DNA of 64,000 bases from Streptomyces rhizosphaerihabitans (GTDB lineage Bacteria > Actinomycetota > Actinomycetes > Streptomycetales > Streptomycetaceae), in NCBI RefSeq assembly GCF_025399795.1, contig NZ_JAODTZ010000017.1, forward strand, positions 98,438-162,437. Direction: 5' to 3'. Below, piece after piece: positions 1-8,258 of the stretch. The notes under the pieces are model-generated. The model had not been told where the DNA came from. It made no database searches and saw only the letters and a program-made list of their open reading frames with translations. The position numbers were made by a program, and so were the translations under genes. Each line of letters begins with the position of its first letter. Positions within the stretch are counted from its first letter, which is position 1.

Positions 1-15
1 TCGTGCGATCGGCCG

Positions 16-53
16 GCCCCGCCCCTGGCGCATACCGCGCCGAGGGGCGGGGC
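16..53 (+). terminator. GC-rich hairpin terminator of the gene left of the window
   Basis: Arm 16-26 pairs perfectly with arm 43-53, and an inner five-base stem (27-31 with 37-41) extends it. There is no clear T-run, as is usual in streptomycetes. It lies before infA and probably ends the transcript of an unseen upstream gene (map is usual at this locus). Confidence 0.6.
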
Positions 54-198
54 ATCTTCATGAGTGGCAGAGGAGGGCGGAGGTCAATTCGTCTTTCCGG
101 GGGCCCTGACGTAGACTGACTCGTCGGCTCTCGTGCACCCGCATGTCTGCATGCGTTTGCGCGAAGTCGATCAAGGTAGTCGATTCGAAGGGCAAAGC

Positions 199-420
199 GT
201 GGCCAAGAAGCAAGGTGCCATCGAGATCGAGGGCACTGTCGTTGAGTCTCTTCCGAACGCGATGTTCAAGGTGGAGCTCCAGAACGGCCACCAGGTCCTG
301 GCGCACATCAGCGGCAAGATGCGCATGCACTACATCCGCATCCTCCCTGACGACCGGGTCGTGGTGGAGTTGTCTCCGTACGACCTGACGCGTGGCCGGA
401 TCGTCTACCGCTACAAGTAG
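199..420 (+). CDS. infA: Translation initiation factor IF-1
   Basis: IF-1 binds the A site of the 30S subunit during initiation, together with IF-2 and IF-3. The 73-residue product is the usual family length and is a single S1-like OB fold; it begins with AKKQGAIEIEG after the start residue and ends in IVYRYK. The GTG at 199 was chosen over an upstream in-frame start at 133, because family members begin at this residue and the longer form would add 22 unrelated residues. It is first in the run infA-rpmJ-rpsM-rpsK-rpoA-rplQ. A TAGACT at 112-117 could be a -10 element, but I see no convincing -35. Confidence 0.97.
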   Translation: MAKKQGAIEIEGTVVESLPNAMFKVELQNGHQVLAHISGKMRMHYIRILPDDRVVVELSPYDLTRGRIVYRYK

Positions 421-488
421 ATCTTGCCTTGCTCCGTGTCCCGGTTCCGGGGCGCGGGGGGTGGCACTGACCCGGAGAACCTCACCTA

Positions 489-602
489 ATGAAGGTCAAG
501 CCGAGCGTCAAGAAGATCTGCGACAAGTGCAGGGTGATCCGCCGTCACGGTCGGGTCATGGTCATCTGCGAAAACCCGCGCCACAAGCAGCGCCAGGGCT
601 GA
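489..602 (+). CDS. rpmJ: 50S ribosomal protein L36
   Basis: This small ribosomal protein of the large subunit has 37 residues, the standard length. It carries the Cys/His zinc-ribbon pattern of the family: CDKC near residues 11-14, a third Cys in VICEN, and His in RHKQ. A GGAG ribosome binding site lies 10 bases upstream of the ATG. It sits between infA and rpsM, the conserved order. Both Cys pairs are present, so this is the zinc-binding (C+) form; streptomycetes often encode a zinc-free paralogue elsewhere. Confidence 0.97.
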   Translation: MKVKPSVKKICDKCRVIRRHGRVMVICENPRHKQRQG

Positions 603-820
603 CGCACGACCGCACCTTCTGCACTTCGCAGATACTTCGCGCGACGCAGCAGTACATGTTCATACGCAGGATCCAGGGCTGAGTCTCATCAGGCCTGACA
701 CCCCCGGTCGGAGGCCGGGGACCCGGTTCGTACCGAATGCTCGGTCCCTTGGATCAGAGGACGACGGCGGGCGGGATCCGGTTCTGCGGAAGACCTCCGA
801 ACGACAACTGGAGCCATTGA

Positions 821-1201
821 ATGGCACGCGTTTCCGGTGTTGACATCCCGCGCGAAAAGCGTGTGGAGGTCGCCCTCACCTACGTGTTCGGCATCGGCCG
901 GACGCTTTCCCAGCTGACGCTGGCCGAGACCGGCGTGAACCCCAACACGCGCGTTCGTGACCTCTCCGAGGAGGAGCTGGTCAAGATCCGCGAGTACGTG
1001 GACGCCAACATCAAGACCGAGGGTGACCTCCGTCGCGAGATCCAGGGCGACATTCGCCGCAAGATCGAGATCGGCTGCTACCAGGGTATTCGCCACCGCC
1101 GTGGCCTGCCCGTGCACGGTCAGCGCACCAGCACGAACGCCCGTACCCGCAAGGGCCCGCGTCGCGCGATCGCCGGCAAGAAGAAGCCGGGCAAGAAGTA
1201 G
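821..1201 (+). CDS. rpsM: 30S ribosomal protein S13
   Basis: S13 lies in the head of the small subunit and contacts the P-site tRNA and the A-site finger of 23S rRNA. The 126-residue product starts MARVSGVDIPREKRVEVALT and ends with a very basic tail (GPRRAIAGKKKPGKK), as expected. An ACTGGAG-type binding site precedes the ATG. The 218 bases between rpmJ and this gene hold no gene and may carry an internal promoter, although I could not assign one with confidence. rpsK follows 69 bases downstream. Confidence 0.97.
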   Translation: MARVSGVDIPREKRVEVALTYVFGIGRTLSQLTLAETGVNPNTRVRDLSEEELVKIREYVDANIKTEGDLRREIQGDIRRKIEIGCYQGIRHRRGLPVHGQRTSTNARTRKGPRRAIAGKKKPGKK

Positions 1202-1270
1202 TCCTCAGCGGACAACGCTTCATCAGCGGTCTTCGCTGTAGGACCGACCACCTCCCCGTAGGAGAAATAG

Positions 1271-1675
1271 ATGCCCCCCAAGGGTCGTCAGGGCGCTGCC
1301 AAGAAGGTGCGCCGCAAGGAAAAGAAGAACGTCGCTCACGGGCACGCTCACATCAAGAGCACGTTCAACAACACGATCGTCTCGATCACGGACCCCGCGG
1401 GCAACGTGATCTCCTGGGCCTCCGCCGGCCACGTCGGCTTCAAGGGCTCGCGCAAGTCCACCCCCTTCGCCGCGCAGATGGCCGCCGAGTCGGCCGCCCG
1501 TCGCGCGCAGGAGCACGGCATGCGCAAGGTTGACGTCTTCGTGAAGGGCCCGGGCTCCGGTCGCGAGACCGCGATCCGCTCCCTCCAGGCCACTGGCCTC
1601 GAGGTCGGCTCCATCCAGGACGTCACCCCCACCCCGCACAACGGCTGCCGTCCGCCGAAGCGCCGCCGCGTCTGA
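1271..1675 (+). CDS. rpsK: 30S ribosomal protein S11
   Basis: S11 is part of the small-subunit platform and lines the mRNA exit path near the anti-Shine-Dalgarno region. The 134-residue product has the lysine-rich N-terminus of the family, the central HIKSTFNNTIVSITD signature and the C-terminal TPHNGCRPPKRRRV motif. An AGGAG site (1259-1263) lies seven bases before the ATG. It is cotranscribed with rpsM and rpoA in the conserved alpha-operon arrangement; unlike E. coli, rpsD is not between rpsK and rpoA. Confidence 0.97.
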   Translation: MPPKGRQGAAKKVRRKEKKNVAHGHAHIKSTFNNTIVSITDPAGNVISWASAGHVGFKGSRKSTPFAAQMAAESAARRAQEHGMRKVDVFVKGPGSGRETAIRSLQATGLEVGSIQDVTPTPHNGCRPPKRRRV

Positions 1676-1853
1676 CGCACGGCCGCTCGGTCGTCGTTCT
1701 CGACGGCCCTGTGCTGGTTCGAGGTTTCCGGGCGGTACGGCTCCGTAAAAGGGCCGTATCGCCCGTACCCTTGCTGTACCCGGCCTCTCGTGAGGCGCGG
1801 TTCCGTCGGGCGTCAAATAGCGGGCGTCCACGAAAGAAGGATCTGATCACCAC

Positions 1854-2876
1854 ATGCTGATCGCTCAGCGTCCCTCGTTGACCGAAGAGGTCGTCGACGA
1901 ATTCCGCTCCCGGTTCGTGATCGAGCCGCTGGAGCCGGGCTTCGGCTACACCCTCGGCAACTCCCTGCGCCGCACCCTCCTCTCGTCGATCCCCGGCGCT
2001 GCTGTCACCAGCATCCGCATCGACGGTGTCCTGCACGAGTTCACCACCGTGCCGGGCGTCAAGGAGGACGTCACCGACCTGATCCTCAACATCAAGCAGC
2101 TGGTCGTCTCCTCGGAGCACGACGAGCCGGTCGTGATGTACCTGCGCAAGCAGGGCCCGGGTCTGGTCACCGCCGCCGACATCGCGCCCCCGGCCGGTGT
2201 CGAGGTCCACAACCCCGACCTCGTCCTCGCCACGCTCAACGGCAAGGGCAAGCTGGAGATGGAGCTGACCGTCGAGCGCGGTCGCGGCTACGTCTCCGCC
2301 GTCCAGAACAAGCAGGTCGGTCAGGAGATCGGGCGCATCCCGGTCGACTCGATCTACTCGCCGGTGCTGAAGGTCACGTACAAGGTCGAGGCGACCCGTG
2401 TCGAGCAGCGCACCGACTTCGACAAGCTGATCGTCGACGTCGAGACCAAGCAGGCCATGCGTCCCCGTGACGCCATGGCGTCGGCCGGCAAGACCCTGGT
2501 CGAGCTGTTCGGTCTGGCCCGCGAGCTCAACATCGACGCCGAGGGCATCGACATGGGCCCGTCCCCCACGGACGCCGCCCTCGCCGCTGATCTCGCCCTG
2601 CCGATCGAGGAGCTCGAGCTCACCGTTCGGTCGTACAACTGCCTCAAGCGTGAGGGCATCCACTCCGTGGGTGAGCTCGTCGCCCGCTCCGAGGCCGACC
2701 TCCTGGACATCCGCAACTTCGGTGCGAAGTCCATCGACGAGGTCAAGGCGAAGCTGGCCGGCATGGGCCTGGCCCTCAAGGACAGCCCGCCCGGATTCGA
2801 CCCGACCGCCGCCGCCGACGCCTTCGGCGCCGACGACGACGCGGACGCGGGTTTCGTGGAGACCGAGCAGTACTGA
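1854..2876 (+). CDS. rpoA: DNA-directed RNA polymerase alpha subunit
   Basis: The alpha subunit nucleates polymerase assembly through its dimer and binds UP elements and activators through its C-terminal domain. The 340-residue product shows the N-terminal dimerisation domain (GFGYTLGNSLRRTLLSS near residue 29), a linker around residues 225-245, the helix-hairpin-helix C-terminal domain (LKREGIHSVGELVARSE) and an acidic tail typical of actinobacteria. The ATG at 1854 follows GAAGGAT. The following 125 bases to rplQ hold a UUCG-capped hairpin. Confidence 0.98.
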   Translation: MLIAQRPSLTEEVVDEFRSRFVIEPLEPGFGYTLGNSLRRTLLSSIPGAAVTSIRIDGVLHEFTTVPGVKEDVTDLILNIKQLVVSSEHDEPVVMYLRKQGPGLVTAADIAPPAGVEVHNPDLVLATLNGKGKLEMELTVERGRGYVSAVQNKQVGQEIGRIPVDSIYSPVLKVTYKVEATRVEQRTDFDKLIVDVETKQAMRPRDAMASAGKTLVELFGLARELNIDAEGIDMGPSPTDAALAADLALPIEELELTVRSYNCLKREGIHSVGELVARSEADLLDIRNFGAKSIDEVKAKLAGMGLALKDSPPGFDPTAAADAFGADDDADAGFVETEQY

Positions 2877-2901
2877 GCCAGTACTGGGACGGCTTCCGTC
2901 C

Positions 2902-2925
2902 TCCGGGGTCCTTCGGGACCCCGGA
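2902..2925 (+). terminator. UUCG-capped hairpin between rpoA and rplQ
   Basis: A perfect 10-bp stem (2902-2911 with 2916-2925) closes on a TTCG tetraloop. No T-run follows, and rplQ begins 76 bases later with no clear new promoter. It could therefore be a partial terminator or a processing or stability hairpin that tunes rplQ relative to rpoA. Confidence 0.55.
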
Positions 2926-3001
2926 TCTTCGACGGGCAATCGCCCGCTCGGACACTGTCCCCGGTACCTGATACGGCCGGGGCAGACACCTAGGAGAAAC
3001 C

Positions 3002-3499
3002 ATGCCGAAGCCCGCCAAGGGTGCCCGTCTGGGCGGCAGTGCCGCGCACGAGAAGCTGCTCCTCGCGAACCTCGCGAAGTCGCTCTTCGAGCACGGCCGC
3101 ATCACCACCACCGAGGCCAAGGCCCGTCGCCTGCGTCCCTACGCGGAGCGTCTGGTCACCAAGGCGAAGAAGGGTGACCTTCACAACCGCCGTCAGGTGC
3201 TCTCGGTGATCACGGACAAGAGCATCGTGCACACGCTCTTCACCGAGATCGGCCCGCGTTACGAGAACCGCCCGGGTGGCTACACCCGTATCACCAAGAT
3301 CGGTAACCGCCGTGGCGACAACGCGCCCATGGCTGTCATCGAGCTGGTGGAGGCCCTGACCGTGGCCCAGCAGGCCACCGGTGAGGCCGAGGCGGCCACC
3401 AAGCGTTCCGCCAAGGACGCCGAGGCTCCGGCCAAGGTCGAGGACACCAAGGTCGAGGACGCCGCCGAGGCTCCCGCCGAGGAGTCGAAGGACGCCTGA
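3002..3499 (+). CDS. rplQ: 50S ribosomal protein L17
   Basis: L17 sits near the peptide exit tunnel of the large subunit. The first 118 or so residues match the compact family core (KGARLGGSAAHEKLLLANLA; TRITKIGNRRGDNAPMAVIE). Residues from about 122 to 165 form an Ala/Glu/Lys-rich tail that many bacterial L17 proteins lack but actinobacterial ones often have. An AGGAGAAACC site precedes the ATG. A GC-rich hairpin with G:U pairs follows, and truA lies beyond it. Confidence 0.96.
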   Translation: MPKPAKGARLGGSAAHEKLLLANLAKSLFEHGRITTTEAKARRLRPYAERLVTKAKKGDLHNRRQVLSVITDKSIVHTLFTEIGPRYENRPGGYTRITKIGNRRGDNAPMAVIELVEALTVAQQATGEAEAATKRSAKDAEAPAKVEDTKVEDAAEAPAEESKDA

Positions 3500-3516
3500 G
3501 GCACTGCCTTGCTGTG

Positions 3517-3548
3517 AGCGGGTCCGTCCCTTTCGGGGCGGGCCCGCT
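3517..3548 (+). terminator. Hairpin terminator after rplQ
   Basis: Arm 3517-3530 pairs with 3535-3548 (some G:U pairs) around a TTTC loop and is followed by TT. It lies 18 bases after the rplQ stop and probably closes the alpha-operon transcript before truA. Confidence 0.65.
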
Positions 3549-3591
3549 TTCGCGTTGCCGGGGACGAGCCCGGGCTTGAGAGGATCTAGGT

Positions 3592-4458
3592 GTGAGTGAC
3601 GAAGCGGAGCCCGGGTTCGTACGGGTGCGGTTGGATCTGTCGTACGACGGGAGCGAGTTCTCCGGGTGGGCCAAGCAGGCCGGAGGGCGCAGGACCGTGC
3701 AGGGCGAGATCGAGGACGCGCTGCGGACGGTGACGCGGACGAGGGACACCACGTACGAGCTGACCGTGGCCGGGCGGACCGACGCCGGCGTGCACGCGCG
3801 CGGCCAGGTGGCCCACGTCGACCTGCCCGAGGAACTGTGGGCCGAGCACCGCGAGAAGCTGCTGAAGCGGCTCGCCGGGCGGCTGGCGAAGGACGTACGG
3901 GTGTGGTCGATGACCGAGGCGCCCGCAGGGTTCAACGCGCGCTTCTCGGCGGTCTGGCGGCGCTATGCCTACCGCGTCACCGACGAACCCGGTGGCGTCG
4001 ACCCGCTGCTGCGCAGTCATGTCCTGTGGCACGACTGGCCGTTGGACGTGGACGCCATGAACGAGGCGGCCGGGCGGCTGCTGGGGGAGCACGACTTCGC
4101 CGCCTACTGCAAGAAGCGCGAGGGCGCGACGACCATCCGTACGCTCCAGGAACTGAGCCTGGTGCGCGGTGCGGACGGCGTCATCACCGCCACCGTGCGG
4201 GCCGACGCCTTCTGCCACAACATGGTGCGGTCGCTGATCGGGGCCCTGCTGTTCGTGGGGGACGGGCACCGCGGACCCGAGTGGCCGGGGAAGGTGCTCG
4301 CCGCCGGCGTACGGGATTCGGCCGTCCATGTCGTACGGCCGCACGGGCTGACGCTCGAAGAAGTCGGTTACCCCACGGACGAGTTGCTGGCCGCGCGGAA
4401 CAAGGAGGCGCGGAACAAGCGGACGTTGCCGGGAGCGGCCGGGTGCGAGACCTGCTGA
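3592..4458 (+). CDS. truA: tRNA pseudouridine(38-40) synthase TruA
   Basis: TruA isomerises uridines 38, 39 and 40 of the tRNA anticodon arm to pseudouridine. The 288-residue product has the family landmarks: the N-terminal beta-strand RVRLDLSYDGSEFSGW, the catalytic aspartate in AGRTDAGVHARGQ (Asp64), the RRYAYRV strand and the C-terminal FCHNMVRSLIGALL motif. The GTG at 3592 starts directly at the expected N-terminus. It follows rplQ, the usual actinobacterial order, and sits beyond the rplQ hairpin, so it may have its own weak promoter. Confidence 0.96.
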   Translation: MSDEAEPGFVRVRLDLSYDGSEFSGWAKQAGGRRTVQGEIEDALRTVTRTRDTTYELTVAGRTDAGVHARGQVAHVDLPEELWAEHREKLLKRLAGRLAKDVRVWSMTEAPAGFNARFSAVWRRYAYRVTDEPGGVDPLLRSHVLWHDWPLDVDAMNEAAGRLLGEHDFAAYCKKREGATTIRTLQELSLVRGADGVITATVRADAFCHNMVRSLIGALLFVGDGHRGPEWPGKVLAAGVRDSAVHVVRPHGLTLEEVGYPTDELLAARNKEARNKRTLPGAAGCETC

Positions 4459-4672
4459 CACCCGCCGTGTCCGCCGGGGGCGATGCCTCGGCTGATAGCG
4501 CGTCAACCGGGAGTGCTGTGCTGTGCTCTCACCCGAGAGTGCCTCAACTGCCGGTCGCCGGGATCCACTTGACGAGGGTGATCGATCGCGGACGGGCGGA
4601 CGGGCGTGGAGGAGCGGGTGAAGGCGGCGGAGCGGGGCGGCGGCCGGTGTTCGTCGGCCGCCGCCGGAACCG

Positions 4673-5560
4673 CTACTGGTTGGCCGCGGCCGACGCCTGG
4701 GCCTGGCCGCGCCGGCTGATCTGACGGAAGGTGAACTCCGCGAGATCGTCGCCGGTCGTGAACACCGCGGTGTCCTTCGCCGTCACGTCCTTGCCGTCGG
4801 TGAAACCGGAGAGGGTGAAGTAGGCGTAACGGCCGTAGGCGTTGGTGGTCGAACGGCAGACGGCCGAGTCGCAGAACGCCTTGATGCCGTTGCCGGGGAG
4901 CGAGGCGATGATGCTCTTGTTGTCCGCGTCGCCCTTGGCCTTGGTCGCCTCGGCCTCGGTGTCGAAGACCGCGACGCCGACTGTCACCGCCACCCCGTCC
5001 TTGACGTAGGTGACGCGCAGGAAGCGGGTGCAGCCGTCCTTTTTGAGGACCGGCGGCAGCGTGCCCTTCGCGGCCGAGGCGCAGTTCTTCGTGTCGGCCG
5101 TCGGACCCTTGCGGTACACACGGTCGCCCATGGTGAGCTGCGTACCGGGGAAGAGGATGTCCGGGCTCAGCGGCGCCGTGTCCTTCTGCGCGCTGGCTAT
5201 GAACTGCTTCGGATCCAGCGGCGGCGGAGCCGAGGTCGGCGCGAAGGACGGAGCCGGTGTCGTGGCACCCGGGATGTCCGCGCTGGCGGGCAGCTTGGAC
5301 GGTTCGTTCCCCGCCTGGTTGTTCCCGTTCGCGTTGGCGACGGCCATGGCCACGGCCGCGCCGACCGCGACGGTGGCCAGGGCCCCGCCCACGATGAACA
5401 GCACTTTGCGGCGCCTGTTGCGCGTTTCGGAAGCCTCTGCCATTGCGGCCCAGTCGGGATTCCCGCCGGACCGCTGATTGCCCCACTGAGGCGGTTGCTG
5501 AGACCCCGGCTTCCAGGGGTCCCACGGGGGCTGCCCCTGCCCACCCTGCCCATAACTCAT
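4673..5560 (-). CDS. Hypothetical single-pass membrane protein with Gly/Pro/Gln-rich N-terminus
   Basis: The function is unknown. The 295-residue product begins with a low-complexity cytoplasmic stretch (GQGGQGQPPWDPWKPG), then a basic RNRRRK stop followed by one hydrophobic helix at about residues 53-75. After a Ser/Pro/Ala-rich linker comes an extracellular domain of about 200 residues with four cysteines (NCASA, DGCTR, AFCDSAVCR) that could pair as disulfides. The ATG at 5560 was chosen; in-frame ATGs also lie nine and more bases upstream. It is convergent to truA and divergent from the next gene. Streptomycetes have many such tail-anchored extracytoplasmic proteins of unknown role. Confidence 0.8.
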   Translation of the reverse strand: MSYGQGGQGQPPWDPWKPGSQQPPQWGNQRSGGNPDWAAMAEASETRNRRRKVLFIVGGALATVAVGAAVAMAVANANGNNQAGNEPSKLPASADIPGATTPAPSFAPTSAPPPLDPKQFIASAQKDTAPLSPDILFPGTQLTMGDRVYRKGPTADTKNCASAAKGTLPPVLKKDGCTRFLRVTYVKDGVAVTVGVAVFDTEAEATKAKGDADNKSIIASLPGNGIKAFCDSAVCRSTTNAYGRYAYFTLSGFTDGKDVTAKDTAVFTTGDDLAEFTFRQISRRGQAQASAAANQ

Positions 5561-5621
5561 GCGCCGCATCTTAGACGGGCGTTGGGGGGTGCCGGTCCGC
5601 TCCACCGGGCACTTGAGCCCC

Positions 5622-5627
5622 TAGCGT
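5622..5627 (+). promoter_or_regulatory. Candidate -10 element of a leaderless transcript
   Basis: TAGCGT ends seven bases before the ATG at 5635 and no Shine-Dalgarno sequence lies between. This spacing would put the transcript start at or next to the start codon. The -35 region is not obvious. Confidence 0.35.
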
Positions 5628-5634
5628 GACCTGA

Positions 5635-6831
5635 ATGCTGACGGGCAAAAGTGACATCTCAGGGTGGTTGGTACGTAGGGCCTCCTGGCACGCGTGGGCG
5701 GTGTCGGGCGCGGTGCTGTGCGCGCATGTCGTGGGCGTCGCGCGCCGCAGTGCGGCAGGAGGGATGGACAACGCGATCGTCGTACGGGCCGCGCGTACCT
5801 GGCTGGACGGCGGCTCGCCCTATGCCGACCGGCACTTCCTCTATTTCCCGAGCGCGGTGCTCGCCGCGGTGCCGCAGACGCTGCTCCCGGCGTACGCGCT
5901 GCGGGTGCTGGTGCCGCTGACCGTGACGGCGCTGCTGGTGGCGGGCTGGGCCTGGGCGCTACGGGTCCACGGGGTCCCCTGGCGCAGCCGCCTCGGGGTG
6001 CTCGGCCCCGCCGCGCTGGCGCTGGGCTTCGCGCCCTTCGGGCACCTGGTCTCGCTCGGCAACTGGACCGTGACCGCCGCCGCGGCGCTGCCCCTCGCCC
6101 TGCTGCTGGCCGCCCGGGAGCGGTGGGGGTGGGCCGGTGTGGTCATCGGCGCTGCCCTCGCCCTGAAGCCGCTGCTCGCACCGGCGGCGCTGCTCTTCCT
6201 CTTCGCGCGCCGCTGGCGGGGACTGGCCGCGGTGGTTCTGGTGCCGGCGCTGGTGTCCGGCGGGGCGGCGCTGCTGATGCCCGATCCTGCGGCGTTCGTC
6301 ACACGGACGCTGCCGTTCCTGCTGCGGAGCCACGACGGCTTCGTCCGCCTTTACGAGGCTTCCCCGGTGGCGGTGCTGCCGCGGCTGGGGGTGCCGTCCT
6401 GGGTGGCGGTGCCGCTCGCCTGCGCTGTGGCGGGTGCCGGGGTCCTGGGCGCGTACCGCCGCTGGTCTCGCGGTGTTCCCGGGCCGCTGCGGCTTGTTGA
6501 GACCGCGGTGCTGCTGATGCTCTCGGCGTTCCTGGTGTCCCGGCCGTCGTACGACCACTATCTGCTCGTCGTGGTGCCGCTGCTGCTCGCGGGGCTGCCG
6601 TATCCCGGTTCGGCGGCCCGTGGGCCCTGGTTCTGGCTGGCGCTGGTGCCGCAGGTGCCCGGCGCCGACTGGCCCTGGCTGGAAGCGGTGACCCGACGTT
6701 CCTTCCGGGACTGCTTTACCCTGTGTGTATTGACTGCATCGGTGGCGCTCCGGCGTCCCCGGCATCTGCCGCTCGGCGGCCCCGACCACTTTGTCGCTCC
6801 GCGACAGGGAAGACAGGCCACGAGGGTGTGA
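5635..6831 (+). CDS. Polytopic membrane protein, GT87/DUF2029-type glycosyltransferase-like
   Basis: This is a 398-residue protein with about ten hydrophobic segments. It resembles polyprenyl-phosphate-sugar-dependent mannosyltransferases (GT-C fold, family GT87/DUF2029). The first extracytoplasmic loop contains GGSPYADRHFLYFP; the aspartate here sits where GT-C enzymes keep their catalytic acid. A charged loop near residue 235 (RSHDGFVRLYEASP) is also family-like. If active, it would transfer a lipid-linked mannose or arabinose-type sugar to an envelope glycan on the outer face of the membrane. The substrate cannot be read from sequence. It stands alone between two divergent or separately promoted genes. 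Confidence 0.7.
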   Translation: MLTGKSDISGWLVRRASWHAWAVSGAVLCAHVVGVARRSAAGGMDNAIVVRAARTWLDGGSPYADRHFLYFPSAVLAAVPQTLLPAYALRVLVPLTVTALLVAGWAWALRVHGVPWRSRLGVLGPAALALGFAPFGHLVSLGNWTVTAAAALPLALLLAARERWGWAGVVIGAALALKPLLAPAALLFLFARRWRGLAAVVLVPALVSGGAALLMPDPAAFVTRTLPFLLRSHDGFVRLYEASPVAVLPRLGVPSWVAVPLACAVAGAGVLGAYRRWSRGVPGPLRLVETAVLLMLSAFLVSRPSYDHYLLVVVPLLLAGLPYPGSAARGPWFWLALVPQVPGADWPWLEAVTRRSFRDCFTLCVLTASVALRRPRHLPLGGPDHFVAPRQGRQATRV

Positions 6832-6842
6832 GCACTCGCGTT

Positions 6843-6872
6843 TTGACCCTTCAGGGGCACCGCGGGTAAGCT
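6843..6872 (+). promoter_or_regulatory. Putative promoter of rplM-rpsI
   Basis: TTGACC (6843-6848) and TAAGCT (6867-6872) are separated by 18 bases, a good match to the housekeeping HrdB promoter. A start near 6880 would give a leader of about 175 bases before rplM, long enough for autogenous control by L13/S9, although no specific fold was identified. Confidence 0.6.
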
Positions 6873-7054
6873 TGCAGTTCGTTATGTGTATTGGCTTGCT
6901 CATTCTCACGTGAGGGGCCCTTACACCGGTCCACCGGGGCTGATGACCAGCGATCTGCACGCGGTATGCGTCACCGCAGTGCGGTCAGGGCTGTCGTGAT
7001 CGTCCGTGGTGGCCATGTCAGGACCCACTCACTGAAGAAGCGAAGGCTACGACC

Positions 7055-7498
7055 GTGCGTACGTACAGCCCCAAGCCCGGCGACATCACTCGCCAGTGGT
7101 ACGTCATCGACGCCCAGGATGTCGTCCTGGGTCGTCTGGCGACCACTGCCGCGAACATTCTGCGCGGCAAGCACAAGCCGATCTACGCGCCCCACGTCGA
7201 CGCTGGTGACTTCGTCATCATCATCAACGCCGACAAGGTGCACCTCTCCGGCAACAAGAAGACCCAGAAGCTGGCGTACCGCCACTCCGGTTACCCGGGT
7301 GGTCTGCGCTCCGTCCGTTACGACGAGCTGCTGGCGAAGAACCCCGAGAAGGCCGTCGAGAAGGCCATCAAGGGCATGGTTCCCAAGAACACCCTGGGTC
7401 GCCAGGTGCTCTCGAAGCTGAAGGTCTACGCGGGCGAGAACCACCCGCACGCTGCGCAGCAGCCGGTCCCGTTCGAGATCACCCAGGTCGCGCAGTAG
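7055..7498 (+). CDS. rplM: 50S ribosomal protein L13
   Basis: L13 is an early-assembly protein of the 50S subunit. The 147-residue product has the family signatures WYVIDAQDVVLGRLAT near the N-terminus, the GKHKP loop and GMVPKNTLGRQ in the C-terminal half. It starts at GTG (7055). The upstream sequence has GAAGCGAAGG in place of a strong binding site. It is the first gene of the conserved rplM-rpsI pair, 42 bases before rpsI, and a HrdB-type promoter lies about 200 bases upstream. Confidence 0.97.
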   Translation: MRTYSPKPGDITRQWYVIDAQDVVLGRLATTAANILRGKHKPIYAPHVDAGDFVIIINADKVHLSGNKKTQKLAYRHSGYPGGLRSVRYDELLAKNPEKAVEKAIKGMVPKNTLGRQVLSKLKVYAGENHPHAAQQPVPFEITQVAQ

Positions 7499-7540
7499 TT
7501 CCGGCCACCCCCTAAGACATAAAGAAATCTGAGGAGAATC

Positions 7541-8062
7541 GTGGCCGAGACCACCGTTGAGCAGCCGGTCGAAGAGACTGAGCTCGTCGACATCGAGAGC
7601 TACACCACCGAGTCCGAGGTGCCCGTCGAGGGCGAGTACACCTCGGAGTCGCTCGAAGGCCGCTTCGGCGACCCGCAGCCGGCCGCCGGCCTGGGCCGTC
7701 GCAAGAACGCCATCGCCCGCGTCCGGATCGTCCCGGGCACCGGCAAGTGGAAGATCAACGGTCGCACCCTTGAGGACTACTTCCCCAACAAGGTGCACCA
7801 GCAGGAAGTCAACGAGCCCTTCAAGGTGCTCGAGCTCGACAACCGCTACGACGTCGTCGCCCGCATCTCGGGTGGTGGCGTCTCGGGTCAGGCCGGTGCC
7901 CTGCGCCTCGGCGTGGCCCGTGCGCTGAACGAGGCCGACGTGGACAACAACCGCGGCGCCCTCAAGAAGGCCGGCTTCCTCAAGCGCGACGACCGTGCGG
8001 TCGAGCGCAAGAAGGCCGGTCTCAAGAAGGCCCGTAAGGCCCCGCAGTACAGCAAGCGTTAA
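7541..8062 (+). CDS. rpsI: 30S ribosomal protein S9 with acidic N-terminal extension
   Basis: S9 contacts the P-site tRNA through its C-terminal arginine-containing tail; here the tail ends KKARKAPQYSKR. The conserved core begins near residue 46 (AAGLGRRKNAIARVRIVPG). The first 45 residues are very acidic (EQPVEETELVDIESYTTE) and absent from the 130-residue E. coli protein; such extensions are common in actinobacteria. The GTG start at 7541 follows GAGGAG. A perfect 17-bp hairpin ends the operon. Confidence 0.97.
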   Translation: MAETTVEQPVEETELVDIESYTTESEVPVEGEYTSESLEGRFGDPQPAAGLGRRKNAIARVRIVPGTGKWKINGRTLEDYFPNKVHQQEVNEPFKVLELDNRYDVVARISGGGVSGQAGALRLGVARALNEADVDNNRGALKKAGFLKRDDRAVERKKAGLKKARKAPQYSKR

Positions 8063-8102
8063 TCTTCGCTGCTTGCTTCTGCGCGTCAGTACGCGTAGCT
8101 CC

Positions 8103-8142
8103 GAACGCCCCGGCGGCACACCACAGTGCCGCCGGGGCGTTC
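8103..8142 (+). terminator. Rho-independent-type terminator of rplM-rpsI
   Basis: A perfect 17-bp stem (8103-8119 with 8126-8142) around a six-base loop is followed by GTTT. It lies 40 bases after the rpsI stop. Confidence 0.85.
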
Positions 8143-8258
8143 GTTTATCACATTGGTTGGGCGTATAACGGCACAAGGTGCTCAAAGGCTCATGTGATCG
8201 GATGACCTCCGTATCCTTCGGGGGAAATTCGTACTCTGCAGCTTTCTCAGGAGGACAA

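Noticed and set aside
3666..4724. Long shifted frame over truA
   Set aside because: It is a shadow of truA with low-complexity Arg/Ala composition typical of GC-rich antisense or shifted frames.
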